From positions 1-39,460 of the forward strand of contig JAIEPP010000681.1 of the NCBI GenBank assembly GCA_019748335.1: 39,460 bases of DNA, written 5' to 3'. The position numbers and the translations under genes are program-made. The notes under the pieces were generated by a model, which worked only from the letters and a program-made list of their open reading frames with translations, searched no databases and had not been told where the DNA came from. Source of the DNA: Xanthobacteraceae bacterium. Its GTDB lineage: Bacteria > Pseudomonadota > Alphaproteobacteria > Rhizobiales > Xanthobacteraceae. Below, in pieces: positions 8,325 through 17,370 of this stretch (positions are counted from its first letter, which is position 1; each line of letters opens with the position of its first letter).

Positions 8325-8735
8325 TCAATCCGCCTTCGCCAGCGTCTGTTCCAGGTTGGCAAAGAACTTCTGCCATCCGAATTTGGCGCCCTGATAGGCC
8401 TGCGTCTGATCCGGCTTGAAGCCGGACTGCTCCATGCGCAGGTGGGTTCCCGTGCCCGTCGGGGTAAGGGTCCAGGTCACGACACTTTCCAGCCCCATCG
8501 CGCTCCAGGTGTAGGACAGCGTTTTGTGTGGCTCGATCGCCAGCACCTGACACTCGACGGCGCCCCAGTCGCCGCGAAGATGGAAGCGGTGGTCGACGGC
8601 CGGCTTGAAGTCGTTCTTCATCAGCCATTCCTCGATCAGGTGTGGTTGGGTGAGCGCGCGCCAGATCTTCTCCGGCGGAAAAGCGATCTCGCGTTCGACG
8701 ATGACGGTGCGCGTTTCGGTCGCGGTATTGTTCAT
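8325..8735 (-). CDS. SRPBCC / AHSA1-type ligand-binding protein
   Basis: A 136-aa START/Bet v 1-like protein of the AHSA1 group. The sequence runs from the first strand (RTVIVEREIAFPPEKIWRAL) through EEWLMKNDFKP and the Trp-rich middle (LSYTWSAMGLESVVTWTLTP) to the long C-terminal helix (GAKFGWQKFFANLEQTLAKA). Proteins of this group bind hydrophobic ligands in a cavity, and many sit beside an ArsR regulator; their ligands are mostly unknown. The ATG overlaps the stop of the arsR-type gene in an ATGA arrangement (8732-8735), so translation is coupled. The longer frame upstream is simply the arsR gene read out of frame. Confidence 0.9.
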   Translation of the reverse strand: MNNTATETRTVIVEREIAFPPEKIWRALTQPHLIEEWLMKNDFKPAVDHRFHLRGDWGAVECQVLAIEPHKTLSYTWSAMGLESVVTWTLTPTGTGTHLRMEQSGFKPDQTQAYQGAKFGWQKFFANLEQTLAKAD

Positions 8736-9061
8736 TGGTCCATCCTTTTGAGCAGATCTTCGAGGTGATCGAACCGGCTCTGCCAGAAGCCGGCCATCTG
8801 GCTGGTCCAGTCGATCAGGGGGCCAAGCGCGCCGAGCTGCGCGCTGTAATGGGTCTGGCGACCTTGGTGGCGGTCGCGCACCAGCCCGGCCTGCTTCAGG
8901 ACCCCGAGATGTTTCGAGACCGCCGGCTGCGAGACCTTGGCCCGCGCCGTCAGCGCCCCGACCGTCTGTTCTCCGTCGCGGCACAGCCGCTCGAAGATCG
9001 CCCGCCGCGTCGGATCGGCCAGCGTTTTGAACAGGACGTCGTGGGTATCGGGCATCTGCAA
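8732..9061 (-). CDS. ArsR-family transcriptional repressor, probable TTG start
   Basis: Winged-helix repressor of 109 aa. The DNA-binding unit is at about residues 30-80 (AKVSQPAVSKHLGVLKQAGL, then the wing GRQTHYSAQ). It lacks the CxC metal site of classical ArsR/SmtB proteins, so it is of the type paired with SRPBCC proteins. The TTG at 9061 has GGAG 7 bases upstream; an in-frame ATG at 9055 is 13 bases away and less well placed. A near-consensus promoter and a 26-base palindrome lie directly upstream and over the start, so it very likely represses its own operon (arsR-SRPBCC-membrane protein-DUF1801). Confidence 0.92.
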   Translation of the reverse strand: MQMPDTHDVLFKTLADPTRRAIFERLCRDGEQTVGALTARAKVSQPAVSKHLGVLKQAGLVRDRHQGRQTHYSAQLGALGPLIDWTSQMAGFWQSRFDHLEDLLKRMDQ

Positions 9062-9085
9062 TCAATAACTCCGTGGTTATTGATT
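9060..9085. promoter_or_regulatory. Operator palindrome for the ArsR-type repressor
   Basis: Perfect inverted repeat: arm AATCAATAAC at 9060-9069, 6-base spacer, arm GTTATTGATT at 9076-9085. It covers the expected transcription start, the GGAG ribosome site and the first codon of the repressor gene. AT-rich arms with ATAAC/GTTAT cores fit known ArsR operators. Binding itself is inferred. Confidence 0.8.
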
Positions 9086-9088
9086 GAC

Positions 9089-9117
9089 GTATAACCAGCG
9101 GGACATGCGTTAGTCAA
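9089..9117 (-). promoter_or_regulatory. Sigma-70-type promoter of the ArsR operon
   Basis: On the minus strand, TTGACT (9117-9112) is followed after exactly 17 bases by TTATAC (9094-9089). The operator palindrome begins 3 bases further downstream. Transcription would start near 9082, leaving a leader of about 20 bases. Confidence 0.75.
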
Positions 9118-9219
9118 GCGGGAACGCGACGTGTGCGTGGGGCATCAGCAGTCCTGCCAGGCAGGTCCATGGACGCCTGAATTTATCATATCCTGTTGGT
9201 TATGCATTAGGTCGGAGCG

Positions 9220-10101
9220 CTATTTCAGCGGCAGAAAAAGTTCCGCGATCGCCTCATGCTCCGGCACCTCCGGGAAGAAGCTCAGCCGCTGGCAATAGAT
9301 CGGGAAGTCGCGTGCCTCCTCGCCGCTGGCCGGAAGCCAGTCGCGATAAAGGTAGAGCGCGGCGGGCTCCAGATTGTCGGTGTTGCCGACGACGCGCAGC
9401 ACCGCGCAGCGTCCGCCAGGGATCTCGCCGGCCTTGATCTGCTCGCCGTTCGCTTCGATCGGCTGGTCGGTCCCGACACAAAGATCCATGCTATAATCGG
9501 CGGGCGACGCAGGACGCCGCTCGGAATACCAAACATTGAAGGTCGGACTTGTCCTGGGGTGCAGGCCGGCGGCCCTGCGCCACGCGATGAACCGCTGGAT
9601 AGTGGCGCCGATCGTCGCCGGGTCGCCTCGATGCTCCATGATCGCCACCGGCGTGGGTGGCACATCGCGAATTATCACGTCGTCAGTGGTAAAAGTCTTC
9701 TGCATGAGCTTGCTCCTCGCGTTGTCGAAAGGCCCGAAGGCCGCATGCCACGGCTCCCAGTCGGGACATTTCCGGAACGACGAAGGCGATTGCCCGAACC
9801 GTTGCCGAAAGGCGCGGGCGAAGGCGTCTGGTGCATCGTAACCGGCATCCATCGCGATATCTGTGACGCTTTCGGCGTCCATGTAGGCCAGCCGGTACGA
9901 AGCGCGCTTCATACGGGCAAGCTGGACATAGCGATGCACGGATAACCCGAAGGTGGACATGAACTGCCGGTGGAAATGGTATTTCGAGAACGCCGCGACG
10001 CCGCTCAACGCTTCCAGGCCGAGATCACCGTCAAGATGCTGGTCGATATGGTCCAGCACCCGCTGCATCCGGGCATGGTAGTTTTCAAGCGCCGCCTTCA
10101 T
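9220..10101 (-). CDS. AraC-family regulator with GyrI-like effector domain
   Basis: A 293-aa regulator: AraC helix-turn-helix pair in the first ~110 residues (DGDLGLEALSGVAAFSKYHF, then SVTDIAMDAGYDAPDAFARA, then FRQRFGQSPSSFRK) and a GyrI/SOUL-like ligand-binding domain in the C-terminal half (DVPPTPVAIMEHRGDPATIG ... EIPGGRCAVLRVVGN). This is the Rob/SbmC-like layout that senses small molecules. I prefer the ATG at 10101, where the family N-terminus (MKAALENYHARMQRVLDHID) begins with GGAG 9 bases upstream; an ATG at 10176 would add 25 atypical residues. It follows livF on the same strand at about 190 bases, and may control its own promoter or the transporter. Confidence 0.88.
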   Translation of the reverse strand: MKAALENYHARMQRVLDHIDQHLDGDLGLEALSGVAAFSKYHFHRQFMSTFGLSVHRYVQLARMKRASYRLAYMDAESVTDIAMDAGYDAPDAFARAFRQRFGQSPSSFRKCPDWEPWHAAFGPFDNARSKLMQKTFTTDDVIIRDVPPTPVAIMEHRGDPATIGATIQRFIAWRRAAGLHPRTSPTFNVWYSERRPASPADYSMDLCVGTDQPIEANGEQIKAGEIPGGRCAVLRVVGNTDNLEPAALYLYRDWLPASGEEARDFPIYCQRLSFFPEVPEHEAIAELFLPLK

Positions 10102-10240
10102 CGTCTCTTGCTCCGTGGCGACACCAGCTAGTCCCTTCCGGATGTGTCGCGCTCGACCGATCTTGCGATTTGGCATGGATCGACAGCGCCTGCCAGCAAC
10201 GGCCTACAGGCAAGCCTGATCTACGGTTGAACGGCAAGGC

Positions 10241-10258
10241 ATACGATGCTGATCGTAT
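10241..10258. promoter_or_regulatory. Inverted repeat upstream of the AraC-type gene
   Basis: Perfect arms ATACGAT (10241-10247) and ATCGTAT (10252-10258) with a 4-base spacer. It lies 31 bases past the livF stop and about 140 bases before the regulator start. It may be a regulator site or a weak transcript end; there is no T-run next to it. Confidence 0.35.
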
Positions 10259-10288
10259 CCGCGCAGCGATCGAGGGGCAGGGCGCGCC

Positions 10289-10983
10289 TCAAACTTCCAG
10301 CCACTCCTTGCGCACCGCGGCGTTGGCGGCGAGTTCCGGCGGTGTTCCTTCGAACACGATGCGGCCGTGACCCATGACGTAGAGGCGGCGCGAAATCCGA
10401 AGCGCAATGGTCAGCTTCTGCTCCACCAACAGGATCGCGGTGCCGCGCTTCGCGATTTCGTCGAGCAAGGTACCGACCTGTTCGACCAGTTTCGGCGCGA
10501 GGCCTTCCGTCGGCTCGTCGATGATGACGAGATCAGGGTCGCCCATCAGCGTACGGCACATGGTCAGCATCTGCTGCTCGCCGCCCGACAGCACACCGGC
10601 CGGGTTGTCCTGGCGCGCGGCGAGGTTGGGAAACAGCGTGAACACATCGGCGAATTTCCAGCGCCCTTCGACGCCGGCGCGTTTCATCCCGAGTTCGAGG
10701 TTCTGTTTCACGGTAAGGCCAGGAAACACCTGGCGGTCTTCCGGCACGTAGCCGATGCCGAGATGGGCGATCTGGTCGGGCCGCAGGCCAGCAATCGAGC
10801 GGCCCTTGAATCTGACGCTTCCGACCGGCGGCAGCAGTCCCATGATGGTCTTGCAGGCGGTGGAGCGGCCGACGCCGTTGCGGCCGAGCAGGCTGACGAT
10901 CTCGCCCTGATCGACCGAGAGATCCACGCCCTGGAGGATGTGGCTCTTGCCGTAATAGGCGTGGAGGTCGCGGACTTCGAGCA

Positions 10984-10987
<4 letters not shown>
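10289..10987 (-). CDS. livF: Branched-chain-type ABC transporter ATPase LivF
   Basis: Cytoplasmic ATPase (232 aa) of a HAAT-family importer. Signature LSGGEQQML, Walker B LVIIDEPTEGL and the switch region ILLVEQKL are intact. The Walker A loop reads GRNGVGRST (residues 35-43), with Arg41 (codon CGC) where nearly all ABC ATPases have Lys. The partner LivG has a normal Walker A, so the pair may be asymmetric. The start ATG at 10987 overlaps the livG stop by 4 bases (ATGA). It is the last transporter gene of the operon. The transported solute is not certain: such systems carry branched-chain amino acids but also aromatic or other organic acids. Confidence 0.94.
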
Positions 10988-11747
<760 letters not shown>

Positions 11748-11751
<4 letters not shown>

Positions 11752-13025
11752 GACATCGCCCCCTGCCGTTTGATGCCATCCATTACGTCGTCCCAACGCT
11801 CGCGAAAGCCGCGCGCCTCGCGGCGCAGCCACAGCGCGCCGAGCACCAGCATGGCCAGCGCAATCACCCATGGCATCGGCGCCGTGGTGTCGATGACGTT
11901 GCCGCCGATCGAGAACTTCTTGCCTTGCGCCGCGCCGATGGTGGTGAACGACGTCAGTTCCACCAGAAACACGAAGCCGAGCAGCACGATCAGTGCCGGC
12001 GGAAACGCGCGCGCATAGGGCAGCAGCAGTTCGCGCATCCGCCCGGCGCGCCAGATCGGCATGTGCATGAACAGTAGCCCGATCAGTCCGCCCGGCGCAT
12101 ACATCACCATGACGATGAAGAGAATGCCGACATAGAGCAGCCAGGCGTTGCTGAGCAGGCTGACCCCGCTTTGCAGCAGCACCACCACGATGGTGCCGAG
12201 AATCGGCCCGAAGAACCCGCCGGCGCCGCCGATATAGACCGCGAGCAGCGCGTTGGCGGATTTTGCCGCCGACACCGTGTCGAAGGTGACGATTTCGTAG
12301 ATCATCACATAGAGCCCGCCGCCGATGCCGGCGAAGAAGCCGGACAGCGCGAACTGATAGAGCCGCACCATGCGCGGGTCGTAGCCGACGAATTGCGCGC
12401 GCTCGAAATTGTCGCGGGTGGCGTTGGCCATGCTGCCGAGCGGGGTCTGGGTCTGCAGCTTCATCAGCACGGCCGCGACGAAGGCCCACACCAGCACCAG
12501 GCAGTAGACCTGCCAGGGCGAGGAATAGCTGACGCCGACCAGGCTGGTGTTCATGACGCGGTCGACGGGGATGCCGCCTTCGCCGCCGAAGAAACCCATG
12601 AACATCAGCGCAGCGGCCGAAACCAGTTCGCCCAATCCCATGGTGATCATCGCGAACGCGGTGGCGCGTTGCTTGGTCACCAGCCAGCCGAACACGAAAC
12701 CAAAGAACAGCCCGCCGAGCCCGCCGGCCAGCGGCACCAGTTCGGTCGGCAGCCAGATCGTGCCGGCCTTGACCAGAAGCACGACATGCGCGGCACAATA
12801 GGCGCCCATCCCGAGCAGCACGGCGTGTCCGAACGACAACAGGCCGGCCTGGCCCATCAGCATGTTGTAGGACAGCGCGAAGATCGCCATCACGCCGATC
12901 TCGCTCATCAAGGTCAGCACGAAGCCGGAATGGCGGCCCTTGCTCCAGTCGTAGAACAGGAACGGGATCGCGAGCAGGATGACGAAGGCGAGAATCCAGG
13001 GCCAGTGGCGGCGCAACATGTTCAT
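11748..13025 (-). CDS. livM: Branched-chain-type ABC transporter permease LivM
   Basis: Inner-membrane permease of 425 aa. It shows the LivM core (SYNMLMGQAGLLSFGHAVLL near residues 53-72, and the transport-domain loop FFGGEGGIPVDRVMN). About ten hydrophobic segments can be counted. It is longer than E. coli LivM-type cores at the C-terminus, with extra helices after VMYAPGGLIGLLF (a second hydrophobic pair, PALIVLLGFVFLVE and WVIALAMLVLGALWLR) before the cytoplasmic tail. The ATG overlaps the livH stop by 4 bases. It forms the channel with LivH. Confidence 0.94.
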
Positions 13026-13969
13026 GTATCGCGCGTCCCCATCAGCCCGCGCGGCCGGAACACCAGGATCAGTACCAGCATCAGGAACGGCAGCAGCGCG
13101 CCGACCCGGGGCAGGGTAACGTTGAGGACCTCGGCGAACGGCGTGCCCGACGTCACCGTGAAGCCGAATTTCGCCAGCAGATCCGCCAGCGAGACGTCGA
13201 ATACGACGGCAAAGGTCTGGATCAACCCCATCAGGATCGAGGCGATGAAGCAGCCGGTCAGCGATCCCAGTCCGCCGAACACCACCACGACGAACACGAT
13301 CGGACCCATGGTGAAGGCCATCGCCGGCTCGGTGACCTGATAGTTGCCGCCGATCACGCCGGCAAGGCCGGCCAGCGCGGTGCCGGCGGCAAACACCAGC
13401 GTAAAGATGCGCGGCACGTTATGGCCGAGCGCTGAAGCCATGTCAGGATGGGTGAGGGCCGCCTGGATCACCAGCCCAATGCGGGTGCGGGTCAGGCCGA
13501 GCCAGATCGCGCCGAACATCAGGGCCGAAATCAACAGCATGAAGGCACGGTAGGCCGGAAAATGCGTGCCGTAGACGCTGAACAGGGGGAAATCCAGTAG
13601 TTCCGGCACCCGGTAAGGCACCGGCAGCAGGCCCCATGTCATCTGCACGCCCTTCTCGATCAGGAGCGCGAGGCCGAAGGTGAACAGCAATTCGGCGATG
13701 TGGCCGTTGCGGTGAACGCGCCGCAGCCCGAACATTTCGATAGCGGCGCCGACCAGCCCGCAGAGCAGCGGCGCAAGGATCAGCGCCGGCCAGAAGCCGA
13801 TATAGGTGCTGATGGTATAGGCGAAATAGGCGCCCAGCATATAGGCGCTGGCATGGGCGAAGTTGAGCACGCCCATCATGCTCAGGATCAGCGTCAGCCC
13901 GCTCGCCAGCATGAACAACAGCATGCCGTAAACCAGGCCATTCAACAGCGAGACGACAAAGACTTCCAT
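13022..13969 (-). CDS. livH: Branched-chain-type ABC transporter permease LivH
   Basis: Inner-membrane permease of 315 aa with about eight hydrophobic segments. The start (LLNGLVYGMLLFMLASGLTL ILSMMGVLNFAHAS) is the LivH hallmark, and the C-terminal VLILVFRPRGLMG tail is standard. It follows livK after 69 bases that contain a strong hairpin, and its stop overlaps livM. It pairs with LivM to form the membrane channel. Confidence 0.94.
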   Translation of the reverse strand: MEVFVVSLLNGLVYGMLLFMLASGLTLILSMMGVLNFAHASAYMLGAYFAYTISTYIGFWPALILAPLLCGLVGAAIEMFGLRRVHRNGHIAELLFTFGLALLIEKGVQMTWGLLPVPYRVPELLDFPLFSVYGTHFPAYRAFMLLISALMFGAIWLGLTRTRIGLVIQAALTHPDMASALGHNVPRIFTLVFAAGTALAGLAGVIGGNYQVTEPAMAFTMGPIVFVVVVFGGLGSLTGCFIASILMGLIQTFAVVFDVSLADLLAKFGFTVTSGTPFAEVLNVTLPRVGALLPFLMLVLILVFRPRGLMGTRDT

Positions 13970-13996
13970 TGCAAGTTACCTGCCCGCAAAGCGCGA

Positions 13997-14025
13997 CGCC
14001 CGCTTCCAGAGGATGGAAGCGGGCG
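13997..14025 (-). terminator. Hairpin between livK and livH (partial terminator or mRNA-stabilising stem)
   Basis: Perfect 12-base stem CGCCCGCTTCCA (13997-14008) with TGGAAGCGGGCG (14014-14025), 5-base loop. On the livK message it lies 13 bases after the stop, without a clear T-run. Such stems commonly let the binding-protein message accumulate above the permease part. Confidence 0.6.
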
Positions 14026-14038
14026 ACTGTTGTGTCGG

Positions 14039-15286
14039 TCAGGAGGCGCCGGGGCGTTTCATCTTGCAGGTATTGGGCTGGTCGATGTCCTTGGCGAGGA
14101 TCGTCGCCGTCGGGGCCCAGCCGAGGCCGGTGCCTTCGGCGTCGTACTTCGTGCCCTTCTTGAAGGTGCCGACGAAGTATTCGGTGATGATCTGATGATC
14201 ATCCTTGCGCATCTTGGTGTCGTAGCCGAGGAAGTCCTTGAGTTCGAGCCCTTCCATGGCGGTGGCGATCTTGGTGGCATCGACACTGCCGGCCTTGTTC
14301 ACCGCGGCCTGCAGGTATTCGAAGATGGTGCGGAAGCCGGCGGCGGAGAAGTCGAACTTGTGTTTCGCGCGGAAGCCCTCACCGAAGGCTTCGGCTTCCT
14401 TGTTGCCGATCGCAGGCGCCACGTTTTCGCTGTAGGACATCACCGACAGCACGCGGTTGTCGCCGCCGGCGCCGATCGCGGTCGGGCCGCCGGCGAGATG
14501 GGCGTAGAAAGTGTAGTAGTGCAGATCAGCGCCGGCATCGACGCCGGCCTTGATCAGCAGGTTCATGTCCGGGCCCCAGTTGCCGGTCAGCAGTGCCTGC
14601 GCGCCCGAAGCCTTGATCTTGGTAATGTAGGGCGAGAAGTCCTTGATCTTGCCGAGCGGAATCAACTCGTCGCCGACCACCTGGACGTCAGGCCTCAGCT
14701 TGGTGAGATAGTTCCTCACCTCGCGCTGCACCGATTGTCCGAACAGATAATCCTGGTTGATCAGGTAAACCTTGGTGGTTTCCTTTGGCAGCGCGCGCAC
14801 CATCACCTCGGCCTTCATGCCGGCGTGGAGGTCAAAGCGGAAATGCCAGAAGCTGCACTGCTCGTTGGTGAGCTCAGGGGCCACCGCGCCGCAATTGAGA
14901 TAGATGATGCGGTTGTCGGGATTGCGCTCGTTATTCTTGTTGACGCCATCGATCAGGGCGGCGGCGATGTTGGAGCCGCTGCACTGCATGATGAAGGGCA
15001 TGTTCTGGTCGGTGGCGCTTTTGAGCGCGATCAGCGCGTCCGAGGGCTGCGACTTGTTGTCGAACGGGACCAGCTCGAACTTCTTGCCGAGCGCGCCGCC
15101 CTTCGAATTGATGTAGTCGATGATGTATTGCATCTGCTTCAGGTTGGCGTCGCCGACCTGGGCGAAAGGACCTGAGAGCGGATCGGTGTAGGCGACCTTG
15201 ATGGTGGCTTGGGCGCTGGCCTGACCGCAGCCTGCGATCGCGAGCACTAGTCCAGAGAACACGGCTAACCACTTGCCTTGCAGCAT
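14039..15286 (-). CDS. livK: Branched-chain-type ABC transporter substrate-binding protein LivK
   Basis: Periplasmic type I binding protein (415 aa). The N-terminus is a signal peptide ending either at ASA before QATIKVAYTDPLSGPFAQVG or at a possible lipobox (AIAGC). The mature part shows the two-lobed Peripla_BP_6 pattern, e.g. QYIIDYINSKGGALGKKFEL and RNPDNRIIYLNCGAVAPELT. A very good ribosome site (GGGAGGAAG) precedes the ATG. It heads the livKHMGF operon; the large internal changes relative to amino-acid LivJ/LivK and the catabolic surroundings leave the ligand open. Confidence 0.92.
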   Translation of the reverse strand: MLQGKWLAVFSGLVLAIAGCGQASAQATIKVAYTDPLSGPFAQVGDANLKQMQYIIDYINSKGGALGKKFELVPFDNKSQPSDALIALKSATDQNMPFIMQCSGSNIAAALIDGVNKNNERNPDNRIIYLNCGAVAPELTNEQCSFWHFRFDLHAGMKAEVMVRALPKETTKVYLINQDYLFGQSVQREVRNYLTKLRPDVQVVGDELIPLGKIKDFSPYITKIKASGAQALLTGNWGPDMNLLIKAGVDAGADLHYYTFYAHLAGGPTAIGAGGDNRVLSVMSYSENVAPAIGNKEAEAFGEGFRAKHKFDFSAAGFRTIFEYLQAAVNKAGSVDATKIATAMEGLELKDFLGYDTKMRKDDHQIITEYFVGTFKKGTKYDAEGTGLGWAPTATILAKDIDQPNTCKMKRPGAS

Positions 15287-15496
15287 GGTGTCTTCCTCCC
15301 CTTATGTTTGCCCGCTTTATTGTTTTTGTTGCGGTGCTTGAGTGAAACCGTAACATGGAGACCGCGCCGACCGCCACAACGATTTGTCCAGCGGCGGTGC
15401 CTGCCTCTTGTGCGCCGCCCGCGCGCTGCATAATTCCGCCAAGCGGCAAGATAGTCTACCCCAGACACGGCCGAAAAGAAGCCTGGAGCTCAAGAA

Positions 15497-16405
15497 ATGA
15501 CCGACGCGCCCGTCGCCGACCCCTCAGCCTACGTACCGCCGAAAGTCTGGACCTGGAACAAGGAGAGCGGCGGCCGCTTCGCCAGCATCAACCGCCCGAT
15601 TGCCGGTCCGACGCATGACAAGGAGCTGCCCGTTGGCAAGCATCCGTTCCAGCTCTACTCGCTGGCGACCCCGAACGGCGTCAAGGTCACCGTGATGTTC
15701 GAGGAGTTGCTCGCGGCCGGCTTTAGCGGCGCCGAATACGACGCGTGGCTGATCCGGATCGACGGCAACCAGTTCGGCAGCGGGTTTGTGTCGGTCAATC
15801 CGAACTCCAAGATTCCGGCGTTGATGGACCGCAGCGGGCCGACCCCGATCCGGCTGTTCGAGTCCGGTGCGATCCTGGTGCATCTCGCCGAAAAGTTCGG
15901 CGCCTTCCTGCCGACCGGCGGCCAGGCTCGTGCCGAATGCCTGTCATGGCTGTTCTGGCAGATGGGCAGCGCGCCGTTTCTCGGCGGCGGCTTTGGCCAT
16001 TTCTACGCCTACGCGCCAACCAAGATCGAATACGCCATCGACCGCTACGCCATGGAGGTGAAGCGCCAGCTCGACGTGCTCGACCGCCATCTCGCCGATC
16101 ACGAATATCTCGCAGGCAAGGACTACACCATCGCCGACATGGCGACCTGGCCGTGGTACGGCAGCCTCGCCAAGGGGCTTCTGTACGGCGCCGGTGAATT
16201 TCTTTCGGTCGGCGACTACAAGAACGTGCAGCGCTGGACCGACGCGATCGCCAAGCGCCCGGCGGTACAGCGCGGCCGCATGGTCAACCGCCCGTTCGGC
16301 GATCCCGCCAGCCAGCTGCACGAGCGGCATGATGCGTCCGATTTCGATACCAAGACGCAGGACAAGATCGAGGCCGCAGCCGCTGCTGCCGCGGTGAAGG
16401 CGTAG
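15497..16405 (+). CDS. yghU: YghU-type glutathione S-transferase-like disulfide-bond oxidoreductase
   Basis: Cytosolic GST-fold enzyme of 302 aa (E. coli YghU is 288 aa). It has the YghU N-terminal extension (PKVWTWNKESGGRFASINRP, residues ~14-33), the thioredoxin-like domain (HPFQLYSLATPNGVKVTVMF ... NPNSKIPALMD) with the glutathione-binding FESGAILVHLAEK, and an all-helical C-terminal domain (YLAGKDYTIADMATWPWYG). YghU binds two glutathiones and reduces disulfide bonds. The C-terminus ends in an alanine-rich tail. GGAG lies 8 bases before the ATG. Divergent from livK, 210 bases apart. Confidence 0.92.
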   Translation: MTDAPVADPSAYVPPKVWTWNKESGGRFASINRPIAGPTHDKELPVGKHPFQLYSLATPNGVKVTVMFEELLAAGFSGAEYDAWLIRIDGNQFGSGFVSVNPNSKIPALMDRSGPTPIRLFESGAILVHLAEKFGAFLPTGGQARAECLSWLFWQMGSAPFLGGGFGHFYAYAPTKIEYAIDRYAMEVKRQLDVLDRHLADHEYLAGKDYTIADMATWPWYGSLAKGLLYGAGEFLSVGDYKNVQRWTDAIAKRPAVQRGRMVNRPFGDPASQLHERHDASDFDTKTQDKIEAAAAAAAVKA

Positions 16406-16413
16406 TTCTTAAC

Positions 16414-16532
16414 CTCGCCCCGCTTGCGGGGAGAGGTCGGCGCGTAGCGCCGGGTGAGGGGGACTCTCCACACATTCGGACTCGCGGAGAGTCCCCCTCA
16501 TCCCGACCTTCTCCCCGCAAGCGGGGAGAAGG
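16414..16532. repeat. Long palindromic intergenic repeat
   Basis: Left half has CCCCGCTTGCGGGGAGA, GGTCGG and GGGGGACTCTCC; right half has GGAGAGTCCCCC, CCGACC and TCTCCCCGCAAGCGGGGAGA. Each half also folds on itself. It fills the gap between yghU and the hydrolase gene. Confidence 0.8.
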
Positions 16533-16568
16533 AGACGATAAACAAAAACAACCAGGGAAGAATCCCCC

Positions 16569-17327
16569 ATGAGCTTTTTCGAAAAGGGCGCCGTCCGCAT
16601 CCATTATCTGGAGGCCGGCTCCGGCTTCCCGCTGCTGCTGATCGCGGGCGGTGGATTGAACTCAACCATCGACGGCATCATCGGCGCCTATCCGCCGTTC
16701 AACGCGATGGAGGAGTTCAAGGCCGAGCACCGCTGCGTCGCCTTCGATCTGCGCAACGCGCCTCCCGGTAAATCAACCGGCCCCCTGGAAATTGACCGTC
16801 CCTGGGATGCCCATACCGACGACCAGCTGGCGCTGATGGATCACCTCGGCATCGACAAGTTCATGGTGCTGGGGTTCTGCATCGGCGGCCCGCTGATCTG
16901 GAATCTCTTGAAGCGCGCGCCGGATCGCGTCGTCGCCGGCGTGCTGGTGCAGCCGTCGGGCTCGCGCCCGGAAATGCGCGATCTGTTTTACCAGAACAAC
17001 ATCAAGGGCTGGGCGCCGCAGCTACTGGCGCAGCGGCCCGATCTCACGATGGAGAGGTGCGAAAAATTCCTCACCAAAATGTACCGCAACGATCCCGACT
17101 TCGTCTTCACCGTGAACCGCGATTTCGTCCGCAACTGCCAAACGCCGGTACTGGTGCTGCCCGACGACGTTCCCTCGCATCCCTACGAGGTCGCCATGGA
17201 AACCGCGATGCTGGCACCGAACGCCGAAGTCAGTATGTTTCCGTGGAAGGAGCCCAAGGAGCGGATACCGCTCGCGGTACGCCAGATCCGCTCGTTCCTG
17301 CGCGCGCACCGGCCGGGGTTGGTTTGA
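16569..17327 (+). CDS. Alpha/beta-hydrolase-fold protein with Cys in the nucleophile position
   Basis: A 252-aa alpha/beta hydrolase-fold protein. The oxyanion-side strand PLLLIAGGGLNSTID and the nucleophile elbow VLGFCIGGPLIW are clear, but the elbow residue is Cys104 (TGC) rather than Ser. After the acid-loop region (VLVLPDDVPSHPYEVAME) I find no histidine at the usual C-terminal place (SMFPWKEPKERIPLAVRQIR). It resembles plant NDR-like or dienelactone-hydrolase-like variants only in the Cys; it could be a Cys hydrolase with another base (the nearest is His in PSHPYE) or a non-catalytic binding protein. AGGGAAG lies about 9 bases before the ATG. Confidence 0.82.
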   Translation: MSFFEKGAVRIHYLEAGSGFPLLLIAGGGLNSTIDGIIGAYPPFNAMEEFKAEHRCVAFDLRNAPPGKSTGPLEIDRPWDAHTDDQLALMDHLGIDKFMVLGFCIGGPLIWNLLKRAPDRVVAGVLVQPSGSRPEMRDLFYQNNIKGWAPQLLAQRPDLTMERCEKFLTKMYRNDPDFVFTVNRDFVRNCQTPVLVLPDDVPSHPYEVAMETAMLAPNAEVSMFPWKEPKERIPLAVRQIRSFLRAHRPGLV

Positions 17328-17332
17328 TCGCG

Positions 17333-17367
17333 TGGAATGAGTTTCGCTGCGCTCAACTCATTCCACA
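17333..17367. terminator. Bidirectional hairpin between convergent genes
   Basis: Perfect 12-base stem GTGGAATGAGTT (17333-17344) with AACTCATTCCAC (17356-17367), 11-base loop. It lies 5 bases after the hydrolase stop and 3 bases after the GNAT stop, so it can end both transcripts. Confidence 0.7.
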
Positions 17368-17370
17368 GAG

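Noticed and set aside
11752..12798. Extension of the livG frame upstream of 11751
   Set aside because: It is an Arg/Ala/Gly-rich shadow of livM; the GTGA overlap gives a normal LivG length.
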